Positions 34,190-42,897 are shown, counted from the stretch's first letter. The stretch is DNA of 48,782 nt from CAZNRY01 sp964575675 (GCA_964575675.1 CAZNRY010000004.1:1-48782), one strand, 5' to 3'. Notes: generated by a model from the sequence alone, not told the origin. Program-made: numbers and translations.

Positions 34190-35314
34190 CTATGACCGGG
34201 CCAACTCCAGGAAGGACCGGCGATAGGCCTCCATGCAACCGGCCGCGTCGAATTGCTTCTCCACGCGCGCCCTGCCCGCCCGGCCCATCGCCCCGCGCTC
34301 CGCGGGATGCTCGATCATCCACGCGATCGCATCGGCCAATCTCTCGACGTTCGTGGGCGGCACGAGGTGTCCCGTTTCGCCATCCACGACGACCTCGTTC
34401 ACCCCTGGGATCCCCGAGGCCACGACCGCCTTGGAGGCGGCCATCGCCTCGAGGAGGACCAATCCCAACCCTTCGGCCGCGGAGGGGAAGACGAACAGGT
34501 CGAGCGCGTGGTAGAGGCGATCGATGTCGTCATGAAAACCGGTCACGAGGGAACGACCGGCCAGGCCCGTAGAGACAATCAGCTGCTCGATCTCCGCCCG
34601 ATAACCGGTTCCATGATGATCGTCGCCGACGATCAGAATGAAGAGGTTCGGATAGCGGCTCGCGAGGCTTGCGGCCGCGCGGACGAAATCGGTCGTCCTC
34701 TTGCGCTCGATGAGCTGTCCGAACTGACCCAGGACGATCGCATCCTCGGGGATGCCGAGATCGCGGCGGACCTCGATCGTGCTCGGCGGGTCCTTGAAAC
34801 GACCCAGGTCGACCCCCAGGTAGTGGGTGACGAGCCTCCGCTCGGGGACCACAGCGCGGGCGCAATCCTTGACGGCATCCGAGACGCAGACCACTTTATG
34901 AGCAAGGGGAACGCAACAGCGGCGGAGCTCCTCCGGCCGGTAGATCATGTTGTGGAGGACGCAGACCGACTTGCGTCGGGCGATCCGCGCGGCCGGCGCG
35001 CCGTGCTGATTCGGATAGGCGCCCGATGCGTGGACCAGGTCGATTCGGAGGCGCCGAATCAGTCGGGTGAGCCTGCTCACGCTTCGGAGATATGGGATCG
35101 GATTCTTCCGCGTGAGCGGATCGAGCGGGAGGATGACCGTCTCGAATCCTCCTGCGTGCAGCCATTCCCCGAGCCGTCCCTCGCCGGGCAGCACCACGTA
35201 TTGGCGCGCGTCGTCGCGAAGAGCATTCAGAATGAGGCGAAGGGCGAACTCCTGCCCGGCGATCACCTCGCAGTTGGCGTGCAGGTGCAGGATTCCCGGG
35301 AGTCGCTCGCTCAT
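34190..35314 (-). CDS. Glycosyltransferase family 4 (GT-B) protein
   Basis: 374 residues from ATG 35314. The N-terminal half is the acceptor domain with a GQEFALRLIL start and an IDLVHASGAYPNQHG stretch. The C-terminal half binds the nucleotide sugar: LGQFGQLIERKRTTDFVRAA, LFILIVGDDHHG, and the retaining-GT4 motif EGLGLVLLEAMAASKAVVAS (the E-x7-E signature), then NEVVVDGETGHLVPP. The protein is soluble or peripheral and should transfer a sugar in surface polysaccharide or lipid-linked oligosaccharide synthesis. Donor and acceptor cannot be told. It is not followed by other sugar genes, apart from the PEP-CTERM gene downstream. Confidence 0.88.
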   Translation of the reverse strand: MSERLPGILHLHANCEVIAGQEFALRLILNALRDDARQYVVLPGEGRLGEWLHAGGFETVILPLDPLTRKNPIPYLRSVSRLTRLIRRLRIDLVHASGAYPNQHGAPAARIARRKSVCVLHNMIYRPEELRRCCVPLAHKVVCVSDAVKDCARAVVPERRLVTHYLGVDLGRFKDPPSTIEVRRDLGIPEDAIVLGQFGQLIERKRTTDFVRAAASLASRYPNLFILIVGDDHHGTGYRAEIEQLIVSTGLAGRSLVTGFHDDIDRLYHALDLFVFPSAAEGLGLVLLEAMAASKAVVASGIPGVNEVVVDGETGHLVPPTNVERLADAIAWMIEHPAERGAMGRAGRARVEKQFDAAGCMEAYRRSFLELARS

Positions 35315-35472
35315 CGGGCCGCCCCTTCCCGGGTGTGCGAGCGCAGAGGCGGCCGAGGCGCGCCGGGGCCGATCGATGTCCGCACCTTCGAATCTCCTTC
35401 TTTGCCCCGAGGCGAAGACGCCTAGATCAACTCAACTGGATCTGAGAGTGAGGTCGCGTTCGCTCCGCGCTT

Positions 35473-35597
35473 CTAGACCGGTTTGACTTCGGCTGAGAAG
35501 CGAGCCCGCGCGCCGCGAGGTCCGGCGCCCCCGGAACAATAGCCGGGCCGAGCGGATGCGCGAGGCGAGCTTCTCAGATCTACTCAAACTGGTTTAG
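35473..35597. repeat. MITE-like palindromic element R3
   Basis: The outermost ends are inverted: CTAGACCGGTTTGA on the left, and ACTCAAACTGGTTTAG on the right whose complement is CTAAACCAGTTTGA. A second nested pair, CTGAGAAGC (35493-35501) and GCTTCTCAG (35569-35577), extends this to imperfect terminal inverted repeats of about 34 bp. The centre (35508-35561) is the core shared with R1 and R2. It encodes nothing. No target-site duplication is obvious. Confidence 0.68.
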
Positions 35598-35629
35598 CAG
35601 TCGCGGGCGTCACGACCTCGACCCCAAGA

Positions 35630-35700
35630 CCCGCGACCCGATCCTACCTTGCATCCGAAGATACTCCGCGTCAATCTCCCGCCTCCGTGGGGTCGCGACC
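35630..35700. repeat. Degenerate dispersed repeat, copy B
   Basis: Partner of the copy at 31230-31300: the leftward strand shares AGATTGAC-CGGA-TA and the following GCA-GGT-ATC-GG pattern. It begins about 35 bp after element R3, so both may belong to one composite remnant. Confidence 0.4.
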
Positions 35701-35869
35701 CATGGTCGCATCGTCCGGTGTCGGAAAACGGGTCGGCCGCGAAGGAGAAAGCCCGCGGCCGGGGCAGGCCGAGATCTACGGCAAGCACTCGCCCCCTGAG
35801 ATGGCAATCCTCCGGAGTCTCTTGTGTCCTCGGGGAGGACGGCCTAGGTTCGGCCGTGGAGGAACAGAC

Positions 35870-36355
35870 ATGTACACCACCGCGGCCGTCCTGGACATGC
35901 ACGAGCGCGCGCACAAGAGCCTGGAGCGCCTGATCCAGCACTGCGGGCAGCTCAGCGTCGAGGAGATCGACCGCGAGCTGCCGGGCTTCGGCTATCCCAG
36001 CATTCGCCGGCAGCTCGAGCACATGATCGGCGCGCAGGAGTATTGGGTCCGCGTGATCCGGGGCCGTTACACCGAGGATGAGAGCGCCGGGGAGTTTCCG
36101 ACCGTGGCGGCGATTGAAAGTTACCGGCTCCGGGTCGCGAATGAGACGGACGAGTACCTCAACGCGTCCTCCGAGGATGAACTGAACGGCGCGCGCGAGA
36201 TGCTGACCTGGCCGAACAAGTTGCGCACGCTTATCCCTGCGCATGTCGTCGTGCGCACGCTGACGCACATCTATCAGCACCAGGGCCAGGTCCTCGCGAT
36301 GTGCAGACTGCTGGGCCGACCGGGCCCGGCGGGATTGGATTTTCCGCTCGACTGA
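35870..36355 (+). CDS. DinB/YfiT-like four-helix metalloenzyme
   Basis: 161 residues from ATG 35870 with GGAGG 7 nt upstream; longer frames to the left cover the repeat region and lack a ribosome-binding site. The sequence has the DinB four-helix layout: H in the first helix region (MHERAHKSLERLIQHC), the second-helix histidine in RRQLEHMIGAQEYW, and the final pair in LTHIYQHQGQVL. Together these supply the three-His metal site. Family members are often thiol-dependent transferases (bacillithiol or mycothiol type) or stress-induced proteins of unknown activity. It is followed 72 bp later by an HsmA-family gene. Confidence 0.82.
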   Translation: MYTTAAVLDMHERAHKSLERLIQHCGQLSVEEIDRELPGFGYPSIRRQLEHMIGAQEYWVRVIRGRYTEDESAGEFPTVAAIESYRLRVANETDEYLNASSEDELNGAREMLTWPNKLRTLIPAHVVVRTLTHIYQHQGQVLAMCRLLGRPGPAGLDFPLD

Positions 36356-36427
36356 GACGGGTCTTCGGATTGCTCGAATCTTGGGACGATCCTCAAGCGT
36401 GCTCTCATCTCGGTATCGTGGGGGAAA

Positions 36428-36808
36428 ATGTCGCCTCTGTTGATCGTCTCGACGGCATCGATCACGCTCGCACTGGTCTTCTACTCCATCGGGGTGTGGT
36501 CCGAGCGATTCGCCCGATACCTGAAGCCGTGGCACGTGGGAGCGTTCTGGACCGGGCTCTTCTTCGATGTCGGCGGAACCTTGGCCATGCACCGCCTCGC
36601 CAAAGGACCGTTCAACCTGCACGAGCCGCACACCCTCACCGGACAGATCGCCCTCTGGCTCATGCTGGTCCACGCGATCTGGGCCTCACGCGTGGCCCGG
36701 CGAGGAAGCGGCCAGGTGCGGAGGAAGTTCCACCGCTACAGCCTGTTCGTCTGGCTGGTCTGGCTCGTTCCCTACTTCGGCGGCATGTATCTCGCGATGC
36801 GGAGATAG
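36428..36808 (+). CDS. HsmA family (TIGR03987) membrane protein
   Basis: 126 residues from ATG 36428 behind GGGGGAAA. Four transmembrane helices are visible. The sequence carries phrases typical of the family: LALVFYSIGVWSERF, LKPWHVGAFWTGLFFDVGGT, LMLVHAIWA, and FHRYSLFVWLVWLVPYFGGMY. The length fits the family (about 125-135). Its function is not established. It precedes a 409-bp gap containing repeat C1, so it probably ends its transcription unit. Confidence 0.82.
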   Translation: MSPLLIVSTASITLALVFYSIGVWSERFARYLKPWHVGAFWTGLFFDVGGTLAMHRLAKGPFNLHEPHTLTGQIALWLMLVHAIWASRVARRGSGQVRRKFHRYSLFVWLVWLVPYFGGMYLAMRR

Positions 36809-37217
36809 TGGTACAGATCGGGCGCGCTTTTCCAGGTTGTGCCTTCTACAAACCTCATCCGACGGCCGAGTCGAGAACGATTCACCTCGCCGCCGGGTCC
36901 GGGATGCCGCGCGACGGCTGGTACGCCGTTGGAATCGGGGAGACCACGGACAGCTCCCACCGCAAACGCGCCACAGCGGACGGGACTTAGGGAAGGGTCC
37001 ATCCCGAAAAAAGCTCCCGCCTGTGGCAAAAACTCACAGGTTGCGACGCGACATGTCCGATAGACTGTTGTGGAGCCAGCGTGTGAGGCGGGTTAACCCC
37101 TTCATCTCAGATGAGTTGTCCGAGCAGTGCTGCGGCTCGGGCAGTTCTCTGCCGGATCCCGATGGCGGGAACGAGTCTTGCGTTGGAGTACGCCTCGAAG
37201 GGAAGGTGCAAACTCGG
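36809..37217. other. Intergenic region with repeat C1, upstream of the NtrYX unit
   Basis: About 409 bp. The left part holds repeat C1 (36842-36900). The right part should contain the promoter of the five-gene operon starting at 37218; TTGCGA near 37038 is a possible -35, but no firm -10 or sigma54 site follows. No gene is supported. Confidence 0.45.
36842..36900. repeat. Dispersed 59-bp repeat, copy C1
   Basis: Identical at 57 of 59 positions to 43954-44012, both starting CCTTCTACAAACCTCAT and ending GCCGGGTCC. The two copies lie in the same orientation 7.1 kb apart in unrelated gaps. Flanks do not match. Confidence 0.8.
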
Positions 37218-38621
37218 ATGATTGCCCCAATGTCCGCCGAACGGTCTCGCCGTACCTCGCACGCGTACACCGGAATGCTCGGGCTCGTTCTGGCAGCCTG
37301 GGTCTGCACGAGTGCCCTGGCGGCAAAGGCTCAGGAAGCCGAGCCGCCCGACGCGGCCGTCTTCGTCATCGAGGCCATCGAGATCGCCGGGAACACAAGG
37401 ACACCATCAGACGCCGCAGTCCATGCTACGGGGCTCCAACCTGGAGATACCGCTTCCATGCAGGAGATCCTTTCCTCGGCGGAGCAACTTAGACAGAGCC
37501 AGATCTTCGGCAAGGTGAGGATCCACTCGCGGCCGGGCAGCGCGTCGGGACGGATCGTCGTGGTTTTCGATGTTGAAGAGAGCCGACCACACTTCCGTTT
37601 CGGTCTGGGTCACGAGGACTTCTCGGGTTGGTATCTGATCCCGATCCAGCTAAACCTCGACAATCTCATTGGACATGGAGAGCGCTTCCGGATCAGCTCG
37701 CGGCTCGGCTACCGGCTCGCGGGCGTGGTCGCGGAATACAGGCATCCGATCGGTCGCGAGCGGAAGACGTTCTGGGAAGCGACCCTTCGGGGTGAGAACC
37801 AGGATCGGATCTACTACCTCGACCGGACGGAAACCCGCCATGGCATCGGACGCTGGGGTGCGGATCTGCGCTTCCTCCATAGCCTCAATCGATCCCTTTC
37901 GCTCGAGACATGGGGATCAATCGAGAAGGTCCGCGCGGATTCCAGCGCGCTCGTATACAGAGCTTCCGAATCGGAGGGGCGGGAGCAAGGGGACGAGATC
38001 CCGTTCGAGGAATTGCCGGAGGAGATCCGCAAGGATCTCCTCCGTGATCGTCTTCCCCGCATCGGGGTTGCCCTGAATTTCGATGCGCGATCGGGCGAGA
38101 ACCTGCTCAGTCGTGGAATCGCGGGGCGGGTGAGCGGTGAGTGGATTGTCTGGAGGGAGGATCCGTTCGCCGTGGCGCAACTCGATCTACGCGGGTATCA
38201 ACCTCTCCCCGCGAACCTGCAGCTCGCCGCCCGCCTGCGTTACGGGGTCGCATCACCGCGGGCGCCCTTCTACGAACGCTTCTATCTGGGCGGCCTTTAC
38301 ACCGTCCGCGGGTATCCGAGCCAGTCCCTTTCCCCTCCGTGCGGCGATCTGTCAATGGCGGCCCTCTCGCTCGAGTTGCGCGGACCCATCATCGGGGCAG
38401 CAAACAACCCAAGGCTCACCGGTCTGCTCTTCGTGGACGGCGGCGCCGGTTGGAGTTCGGGCGCTGCCGCCGAGGAAAACACCGCGGCGGGGATCGGATA
38501 CGGATTTCGATGGCGTCTTCCGTGGATCGGCCGGCTGGGCCTCGACGTTGCGCATCCCTTGTCCGCGAGCCCCGTGGAGGAAGGATTCCACATCAACCTG
38601 AGTCTCGGGTGGACCTTCTGA
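37218..38621 (+). CDS. Omp85-like outer-membrane protein with one POTRA domain
   Basis: 467 residues from ATG 37218; ATG 37230 is also possible. A signal peptide ends near residue 38 (SALAAKA). One POTRA-like domain covers about 45-120 (VIEAIEIAGNTRTPSDAAVHATGLQPGD). A barrel follows, with the Omp85-type VRGY motif in the segment FYERFYLGGLYTVRGYPSQS, and ends in INLSLGWTF with C-terminal Phe, the usual insertion signal. BamA has five POTRAs and TamA three, so this is a short relative, nearer to TPS-type or single-POTRA members. It is the first gene of a unit with DUF4390, ntrY, ntrX and a small barrel. Confidence 0.82.
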   Translation: MIAPMSAERSRRTSHAYTGMLGLVLAAWVCTSALAAKAQEAEPPDAAVFVIEAIEIAGNTRTPSDAAVHATGLQPGDTASMQEILSSAEQLRQSQIFGKVRIHSRPGSASGRIVVVFDVEESRPHFRFGLGHEDFSGWYLIPIQLNLDNLIGHGERFRISSRLGYRLAGVVAEYRHPIGRERKTFWEATLRGENQDRIYYLDRTETRHGIGRWGADLRFLHSLNRSLSLETWGSIEKVRADSSALVYRASESEGREQGDEIPFEELPEEIRKDLLRDRLPRIGVALNFDARSGENLLSRGIAGRVSGEWIVWREDPFAVAQLDLRGYQPLPANLQLAARLRYGVASPRAPFYERFYLGGLYTVRGYPSQSLSPPCGDLSMAALSLELRGPIIGAANNPRLTGLLFVDGGAGWSSGAAAEENTAAGIGYGFRWRLPWIGRLGLDVAHPLSASPVEEGFHINLSLGWTF

Positions 38622-38622
38622 G

Positions 38623-39282
38623 ATGCGGCCCGCCTCCGGATTGTGGATCGTCTGCGCGCTGGCGCCGATACTCGCGCCGGGAGGGTCTTCCGCAGCAAGA
38701 GATGACCCCCGGATACAGATCGTCTCAATCGCGCCGAGCCGGAACGACACGTTGCTCTGTTGCACCTTGCGCACGCGCGGGCTTCCCGATGCGGCAATAC
38801 GGGAGACCTTGGCGAGCGGTCTTCCTTCAGTGCTCGTCGTGGCGATCGCGCTGGTCGACACCCTGGGCGACCATCAGGGAGAGGCCCTTTCGGAGGTGCG
38901 CATCGAACCCGATCTGTGGACCCAGACCTTCGTGATGCGGACGCCTCTCGCCGAGCATCGGGTCCGCACCATGGACGAGATCGCGTCGTTCCTCGCGGAG
39001 CTGGGCCCTCTCCCGGTGGCGCGGACTCAATCGATCCACGCGAGAAACGGACTCCGGATCAAGGCGCGATTGGCGGTCTATCCCCTGGCGCCGGCAGAGG
39101 CGCATCGCGTGCACGCCATTCTAGGCGGCGAAACGGAGTCGGGGAGATCCAATCGCCAGGAGGTCTCCGTGAGCATCAATTCCCTGATTCGCTACTTCCT
39201 CAAGCACGGTGAAGACGAGGAATGGGTGTGCGAGGCGGTGTCCCAGAGCTTTGCTCTGGAAACCCTTCCCATCCACCCCTGA
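38623..39282 (+). CDS. DUF4390-like exported protein
   Basis: 219 residues from ATG 38623, one base after the preceding stop. A signal peptide (1-24) is followed by a beta-rich domain: IQIVSIAPSRNDTLLCCTLRTRGLPD, then LASGLPSVLVVAIALVDTLGD. This layout, a strand then 'gLP-x-x-x' and a long strand, fits DUF4390, which in proteobacteria is encoded directly before ntrY-ntrX exactly as here. The role is unknown; the context suggests sensing or a modulator of NtrY in the periplasm. The family call rests on pattern plus neighbourhood. Confidence 0.62.
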   Translation: MRPASGLWIVCALAPILAPGGSSAARDDPRIQIVSIAPSRNDTLLCCTLRTRGLPDAAIRETLASGLPSVLVVAIALVDTLGDHQGEALSEVRIEPDLWTQTFVMRTPLAEHRVRTMDEIASFLAELGPLPVARTQSIHARNGLRIKARLAVYPLAPAEAHRVHAILGGETESGRSNRQEVSVSINSLIRYFLKHGEDEEWVCEAVSQSFALETLPIHP

Positions 39283-39290
39283 GGTGTGCG

Positions 39291-40736
39291 ATGCGCATGT
39301 TACGGCTCCAGATCATCGGGATCCTCACCCTCGTGGTGCTCCTTCCCTTGGTCCCCGCCATCCTCACGGCGCGAACACTCTTCCGCCACTCGCTGGATCC
39401 GATGATCCAGGAAGAAACCGTGGAGGGGCTCGAGGCCGGTCTCGACTGCGCGCGTAGGTTGCTCGAGAACGAGAAGGAGTCGTTCGCCTCGACGATCACT
39501 CGGGGTGAATCGCTCGACACGCTTACGGCTGCCGAGATCGACAGGCTGGATCCCCGTGAGCAGTCCGCCCTCGCCGCTCTCGAGCGGCTGTCGCGGCCGG
39601 CCGGCCGGATCATCGTTCCGCCGGAGCGGGTTCCCCTCGCGGGACGGGAGTTGCTCGTGGCCCGCATCGAGACGCCGGGAGGTGAGCCGGTCTGGGCAAC
39701 TCGGCCGGTTTCGCGGGAACTGACCGAATGGGCGGCCGATCTCACCGCTGCGCATCGACTCCTGCAGGCGGTTCGCCTCGAGCGGGACCGGTACGTCCGC
39801 AGTCTCGTCGCAACGTTCATGGTCGTCTACGGCGCTCTCATCATCGCCGTGCTTGGGATGGGGTTCTATCTGGCATCCCGCACGACCCGCCCCGTCGCGG
39901 CGATGGGAAACGCCATCCGGCGAGTTTCTTCGGGCGACCTGGACGCCCGGGTGCCAGGGAGCGCGGGGGGGGAGATCGGTTCGCTCCTGCGCAGCTTCAA
40001 TGAGATGATCATCCGCCTCGGCACGCAGAAGGAAGAACTGGCCCGGCTCGAGAGGCTCGCCGCATGGCGTCAGATGGCCCGCAGTCTCGCTCACGAGATA
40101 AAAAACCCCCTGACGCCGATCCAGCTCGCAGCGCAGGAGCTCCGTGACGCGTACGAGGCCAAAGACCCTGATTACCCCCGACTCCTTCGTGAGGCGACGG
40201 CGATCATCGAGGAGGAGGTCAGGAGTCTGCGCACCCTCGTTTCCGAGTTCTCGGAGTTTGCGCGCCTGCCCGAGCCGCAGCCCGCGCCAATCCCCGCGGG
40301 GGAAATCCTGGAGGACGTCCGCGCCCTCTACGGTCCCGAGAGGGTGAGCGTCCGTGATCAGGGATCCGCTCCCCTCTGGTGCGATCACGATCAGATCAGG
40401 CGCGCGCTCGTGAACCTGATCGAGAACGCGCTGGCTGCCCAGAGCGAGACGGGCCGGACCGATCCGATCGAGGTCAGCGCTCTCACCGCGGCGGCGGGCG
40501 CTCGAATCCGCGTCGAGGATCGAGGCCCCGGGGTCCCACCCGACCGGCGCCGGCGCATCTTTGAGCCCAACGTGACAACGAAGAGCGGTGGCATGGGACT
40601 CGGGCTCGCGATTGTCGAGAGCACCATCCGCGCGCACGGCGGAACAATCACGGTGGCTGATCGGGCGGGGGGGGGCGCGGTCTTCGAGATATCGCTTCCT
40701 TCAGGTTCCCAAAATCGCTCGGGAGGATCGGAATGA
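39291..40736 (+). CDS. ntrY: NtrY-like membrane sensor histidine kinase
   Basis: 481 residues from ATG 39291 with GAGGTG about 4 nt upstream. A transmembrane helix near 7-30, an extracytoplasmic region of about 140 residues and a second helix near 180-205 precede a HAMP domain (RTTRPVAAMGNAIRRVSSGDL). The HisKA domain has ARSLAHEIKNPLTPIQLAAQEL with phospho-acceptor His268, the sequence typical of NtrY, and the HATPase shows NLIENAL, EDRGPGV and GMGLGLAI. There is no clear PAS domain, so it is shorter than proteobacterial NtrY (about 720). It overlaps ntrX by 4 bp and follows the DUF4390-like gene by 8 bp. Confidence 0.9.
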   Translation: MRMLRLQIIGILTLVVLLPLVPAILTARTLFRHSLDPMIQEETVEGLEAGLDCARRLLENEKESFASTITRGESLDTLTAAEIDRLDPREQSALAALERLSRPAGRIIVPPERVPLAGRELLVARIETPGGEPVWATRPVSRELTEWAADLTAAHRLLQAVRLERDRYVRSLVATFMVVYGALIIAVLGMGFYLASRTTRPVAAMGNAIRRVSSGDLDARVPGSAGGEIGSLLRSFNEMIIRLGTQKEELARLERLAAWRQMARSLAHEIKNPLTPIQLAAQELRDAYEAKDPDYPRLLREATAIIEEEVRSLRTLVSEFSEFARLPEPQPAPIPAGEILEDVRALYGPERVSVRDQGSAPLWCDHDQIRRALVNLIENALAAQSETGRTDPIEVSALTAAAGARIRVEDRGPGVPPDRRRRIFEPNVTTKSGGMGLGLAIVESTIRAHGGTITVADRAGGGAVFEISLPSGSQNRSGGSE

Positions 40737-42175
40737 ACCCGCGGATCTTGATCGTCGACGATGAGAAGAACATCACCGCCACGCTATCCTTGATCTTGGG
40801 ACGTGCGGGCTACAAGGTCTGCGTGGCGTCGTCGGGCGAGGCCGCCCTGAAGCTCCTGGGAGAATCCCCCGCCGACCTGGTGCTCTTGGATGTCGGCCTT
40901 CCGGGGATCGACGGGATCGCGACGCTCCGGGAGATCATGTCCGCGCACATCGGGACGGCTGTGATCATGATCTCCGGCCAGGCGACGATCGCGACGGCGA
41001 TCGAGGCGACCAGGCTCCGCGCATTCGATTTCCTCGAGAAACCCCTCTCAAAGGACCGCGTCCTGATCGCGGTTCGCAATGCTCTCGATGCCTCGCGTCT
41101 GGGGACGGAGGTTGCCCGTTACCGTACGACGGAATCGCGCCGTCACGCGATGGTCGGAGAGAGCGATGCGGTTGGAGACCTCCGCCGGCGGATCGAGAGG
41201 ATCGGGCCGACTTCGGCGTCAGTCCTCATTACCGGGGAGAGCGGCACGGGCAAGGAACTCGTCGCCCGGGCTCTTCACGACGCGAGCCCCCGAGTGGACC
41301 GGGCCTTCATCAAGGTCAACTGCGCGGCGATTCCCGAGGATCTGATCGAGACGGAGCTGTTCGGATGCGTCCGGGGCGCATACACCGGCGCGGACCGGAC
41401 GCGCGACGGCAAGTTCCTCCTGGCGGACGCGGGAACCCTTTTCCTCGATGAGATCGGGGACATGAGCCTGCGCGTCCAGGCGAAGGTCCTCCGAGCGCTG
41501 CAGGAGGGTGAGATCGAGCGGGTCGGCGATTCCCGCGTGCATCACGTCGATGTCCGCGTGGTGGCGGCGACGAACAAGGATCTTCAAGAAGAGGCGCGCG
41601 CCGGACGCTTCCGCGAGGATCTCTACTTTCGCCTCAACGTCATCCCGATTCACGTCCCGCCGCTTCGCGCCCGCCCTGACGATATCCCGCGGCTCGCGGA
41701 GCATTTCCTCCGCCTCTATGCGGAGGAGAACGATCTGCCGGTGAAGCAGTTGAGTCCCGCCGCACGGGGTCTGCTGAGGGATCTCAATTGGCCCGGGAAC
41801 ATCCGCGAACTGAAGAACGTCATCGAACGACTGGCGATCCTGAGTGAGGGCACGACGATTTCGCCCGAGGACGTCTCCCGGATCGGATTCCAGAAAGGGT
41901 TCTCAACGGGCAGGCCTGAGGGCCGCGGTCAAACGACTTCCTTCCCCGGAATCGATGAGGTCCGCCGCGCGGGCGGGCTGGTCCGATTCCGCCGCAACAT
42001 CGAGAAGCGCTGCATCGAGGAGGCCCTGGACCGAACGGGCGGAAACGTGTCGGAAGCGGCCCGCTTGCTCTCTATCGAACGGAGCAATCTACACAAGAAG
42101 ATGCAGGCCTACGGCATGGAGGCGCGGCCTCCTCGCACCGCGGGCCTTGAAAAGCAAGAGGAGGAGTCATCATGA
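40733..42175 (+). CDS. ntrX: NtrX-like sigma54-dependent response regulator
   Basis: 480 residues, ATG 40733 overlapping the ntrY stop (ATGA). Receiver 1-120 with D9-D10 and phospho-acceptor Asp53. AAA+ domain about 140-375 with GESGTGKE, LFLDEIGDM and PGNIRELKN. The sigma54-contact loop reads GAYTGA instead of GAFTGA, a conservative change expected to keep activity. The C-terminus is a Fis-type helix-turn-helix (NVSEAARLLSIERSNLHKKMQAYGM). It should be phosphorylated by the adjacent NtrY-like kinase. Since outer-membrane proteins start and end the same unit, envelope or exopolysaccharide genes are likelier targets than nitrogen genes. Confidence 0.92.
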   Translation: MNPRILIVDDEKNITATLSLILGRAGYKVCVASSGEAALKLLGESPADLVLLDVGLPGIDGIATLREIMSAHIGTAVIMISGQATIATAIEATRLRAFDFLEKPLSKDRVLIAVRNALDASRLGTEVARYRTTESRRHAMVGESDAVGDLRRRIERIGPTSASVLITGESGTGKELVARALHDASPRVDRAFIKVNCAAIPEDLIETELFGCVRGAYTGADRTRDGKFLLADAGTLFLDEIGDMSLRVQAKVLRALQEGEIERVGDSRVHHVDVRVVAATNKDLQEEARAGRFREDLYFRLNVIPIHVPPLRARPDDIPRLAEHFLRLYAEENDLPVKQLSPAARGLLRDLNWPGNIRELKNVIERLAILSEGTTISPEDVSRIGFQKGFSTGRPEGRGQTTSFPGIDEVRRAGGLVRFRRNIEKRCIEEALDRTGGNVSEAARLLSIERSNLHKKMQAYGMEARPPRTAGLEKQEEESS

Positions 42176-42822
42176 GAACGCATTTCGCAGTCGCGATCGC
42201 TCTCGTCGCGGGCGGGCTGTGCGTCGCGGCCGTCCCCCGCGCCATATCCGCACAGCGGCCCTGGGCGCAGGATCGTGGATTCACGATCGGCCTGCAATAT
42301 CAGACCGATGTCATCGGCGCCGAGGACCCGGCTCCCGGGGGCGATCCCGACGCTGTATTCATCGAGGAGGTCGGCCACGGCTTGTCACTGAATCTCGGAT
42401 ACACGATCACGCCGATGTTCGCCCTTCGGCTGGCGATGGGCTCCGCGATTCACGGAACCAATTGGGAGGGCGTCGAGATCACCCGCGGATCGGCCATGAT
42501 CGAGGCTCATGTCCGCTTTCTCCCGCAAGAACGCGCCCGGCCGTACCTGGTCGGCGGGCTGGGTGGAACAAGCCTCATCGACGATAGGAAGGGCTACGAC
42601 GTCGAGACCTCCGGTGGCGTCGCCCTTCTTGGAGCCGGCGTCTTGTTCAACCTGACCGAGCATTTCGTCCTCGACTTCTCGACCCGTCTGGAGATGATCA
42701 ACTGGAACAAGATCAAAATCAGAAAGGAACTGCCGGGCGGGACGGAGATCGAGCTGGAGAGTCCCGTCGACGAGAACGGAAGCGCCGCGACATTCCGACT
42801 GGGCTTCGATCTGCAGTTCTGA
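42172..42822 (+). CDS. Small outer-membrane beta-barrel protein
   Basis: 216 residues, ATG 42172 overlapping the ntrX stop by 4 bp. A signal peptide ends near residue 28 (AISAQ). The mature part reads as an eight-strand barrel: alternating strands such as SLNLGYTITPMFALRLAMG, ARPYLVGGLGG and HFVLDFSTRLEMINW, ending FRLGFDLQF with C-terminal Phe. It resembles OmpW/OmpA-type small barrels. It is the last gene of the unit; a 13-bp-stem hairpin follows. The function is unknown. Confidence 0.78.
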   Translation: MRTHFAVAIALVAGGLCVAAVPRAISAQRPWAQDRGFTIGLQYQTDVIGAEDPAPGGDPDAVFIEEVGHGLSLNLGYTITPMFALRLAMGSAIHGTNWEGVEITRGSAMIEAHVRFLPQERARPYLVGGLGGTSLIDDRKGYDVETSGGVALLGAGVLFNLTEHFVLDFSTRLEMINWNKIKIRKELPGGTEIELESPVDENGSAATFRLGFDLQF

Positions 42823-42844
42823 GATCCCGAGCGTGATTCAAAGC

Positions 42845-42880
42845 AAGACCCGGGGCGGTAAACGCCCCGGGTCTTCTTCC
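42845..42880 (+). terminator. Strong terminator closing the NtrYX operon
   Basis: AAGACCCGGGGCG (42845-42857), a 5-nt loop, then the perfect 13-bp complement (42863-42875), followed by a pyrimidine run (CTTCC). It lies 22 bp after the stop. The reverse strand also reads as a hairpin, so it may serve the convergent lipoprotein gene too. Confidence 0.88.
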
Positions 42881-42897
42881 TGCCCGCTACGATCAGA

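Larger units (their letters stand above)
35315..35869. other. Repeat-rich intergenic region
   Basis: About 555 bp between the divergent glycosyltransferase and DinB genes. It holds the palindromic element R3 (35473-35597), a partial extra copy of the R3 right end at 35431-35456 (GATCAACTCAACTGG) and degenerate repeat B (35630-35700). This looks like an insertion hot spot. No gene is supported; rightward frames here have no ribosome-binding site. Confidence 0.6.

Noticed and set aside
37120..37150. GG-N10-GC spacing upstream of the Omp85/NtrYX unit
   Set aside because: Only the invariant dinucleotides fit; the surrounding bases do not match the sigma54 consensus.
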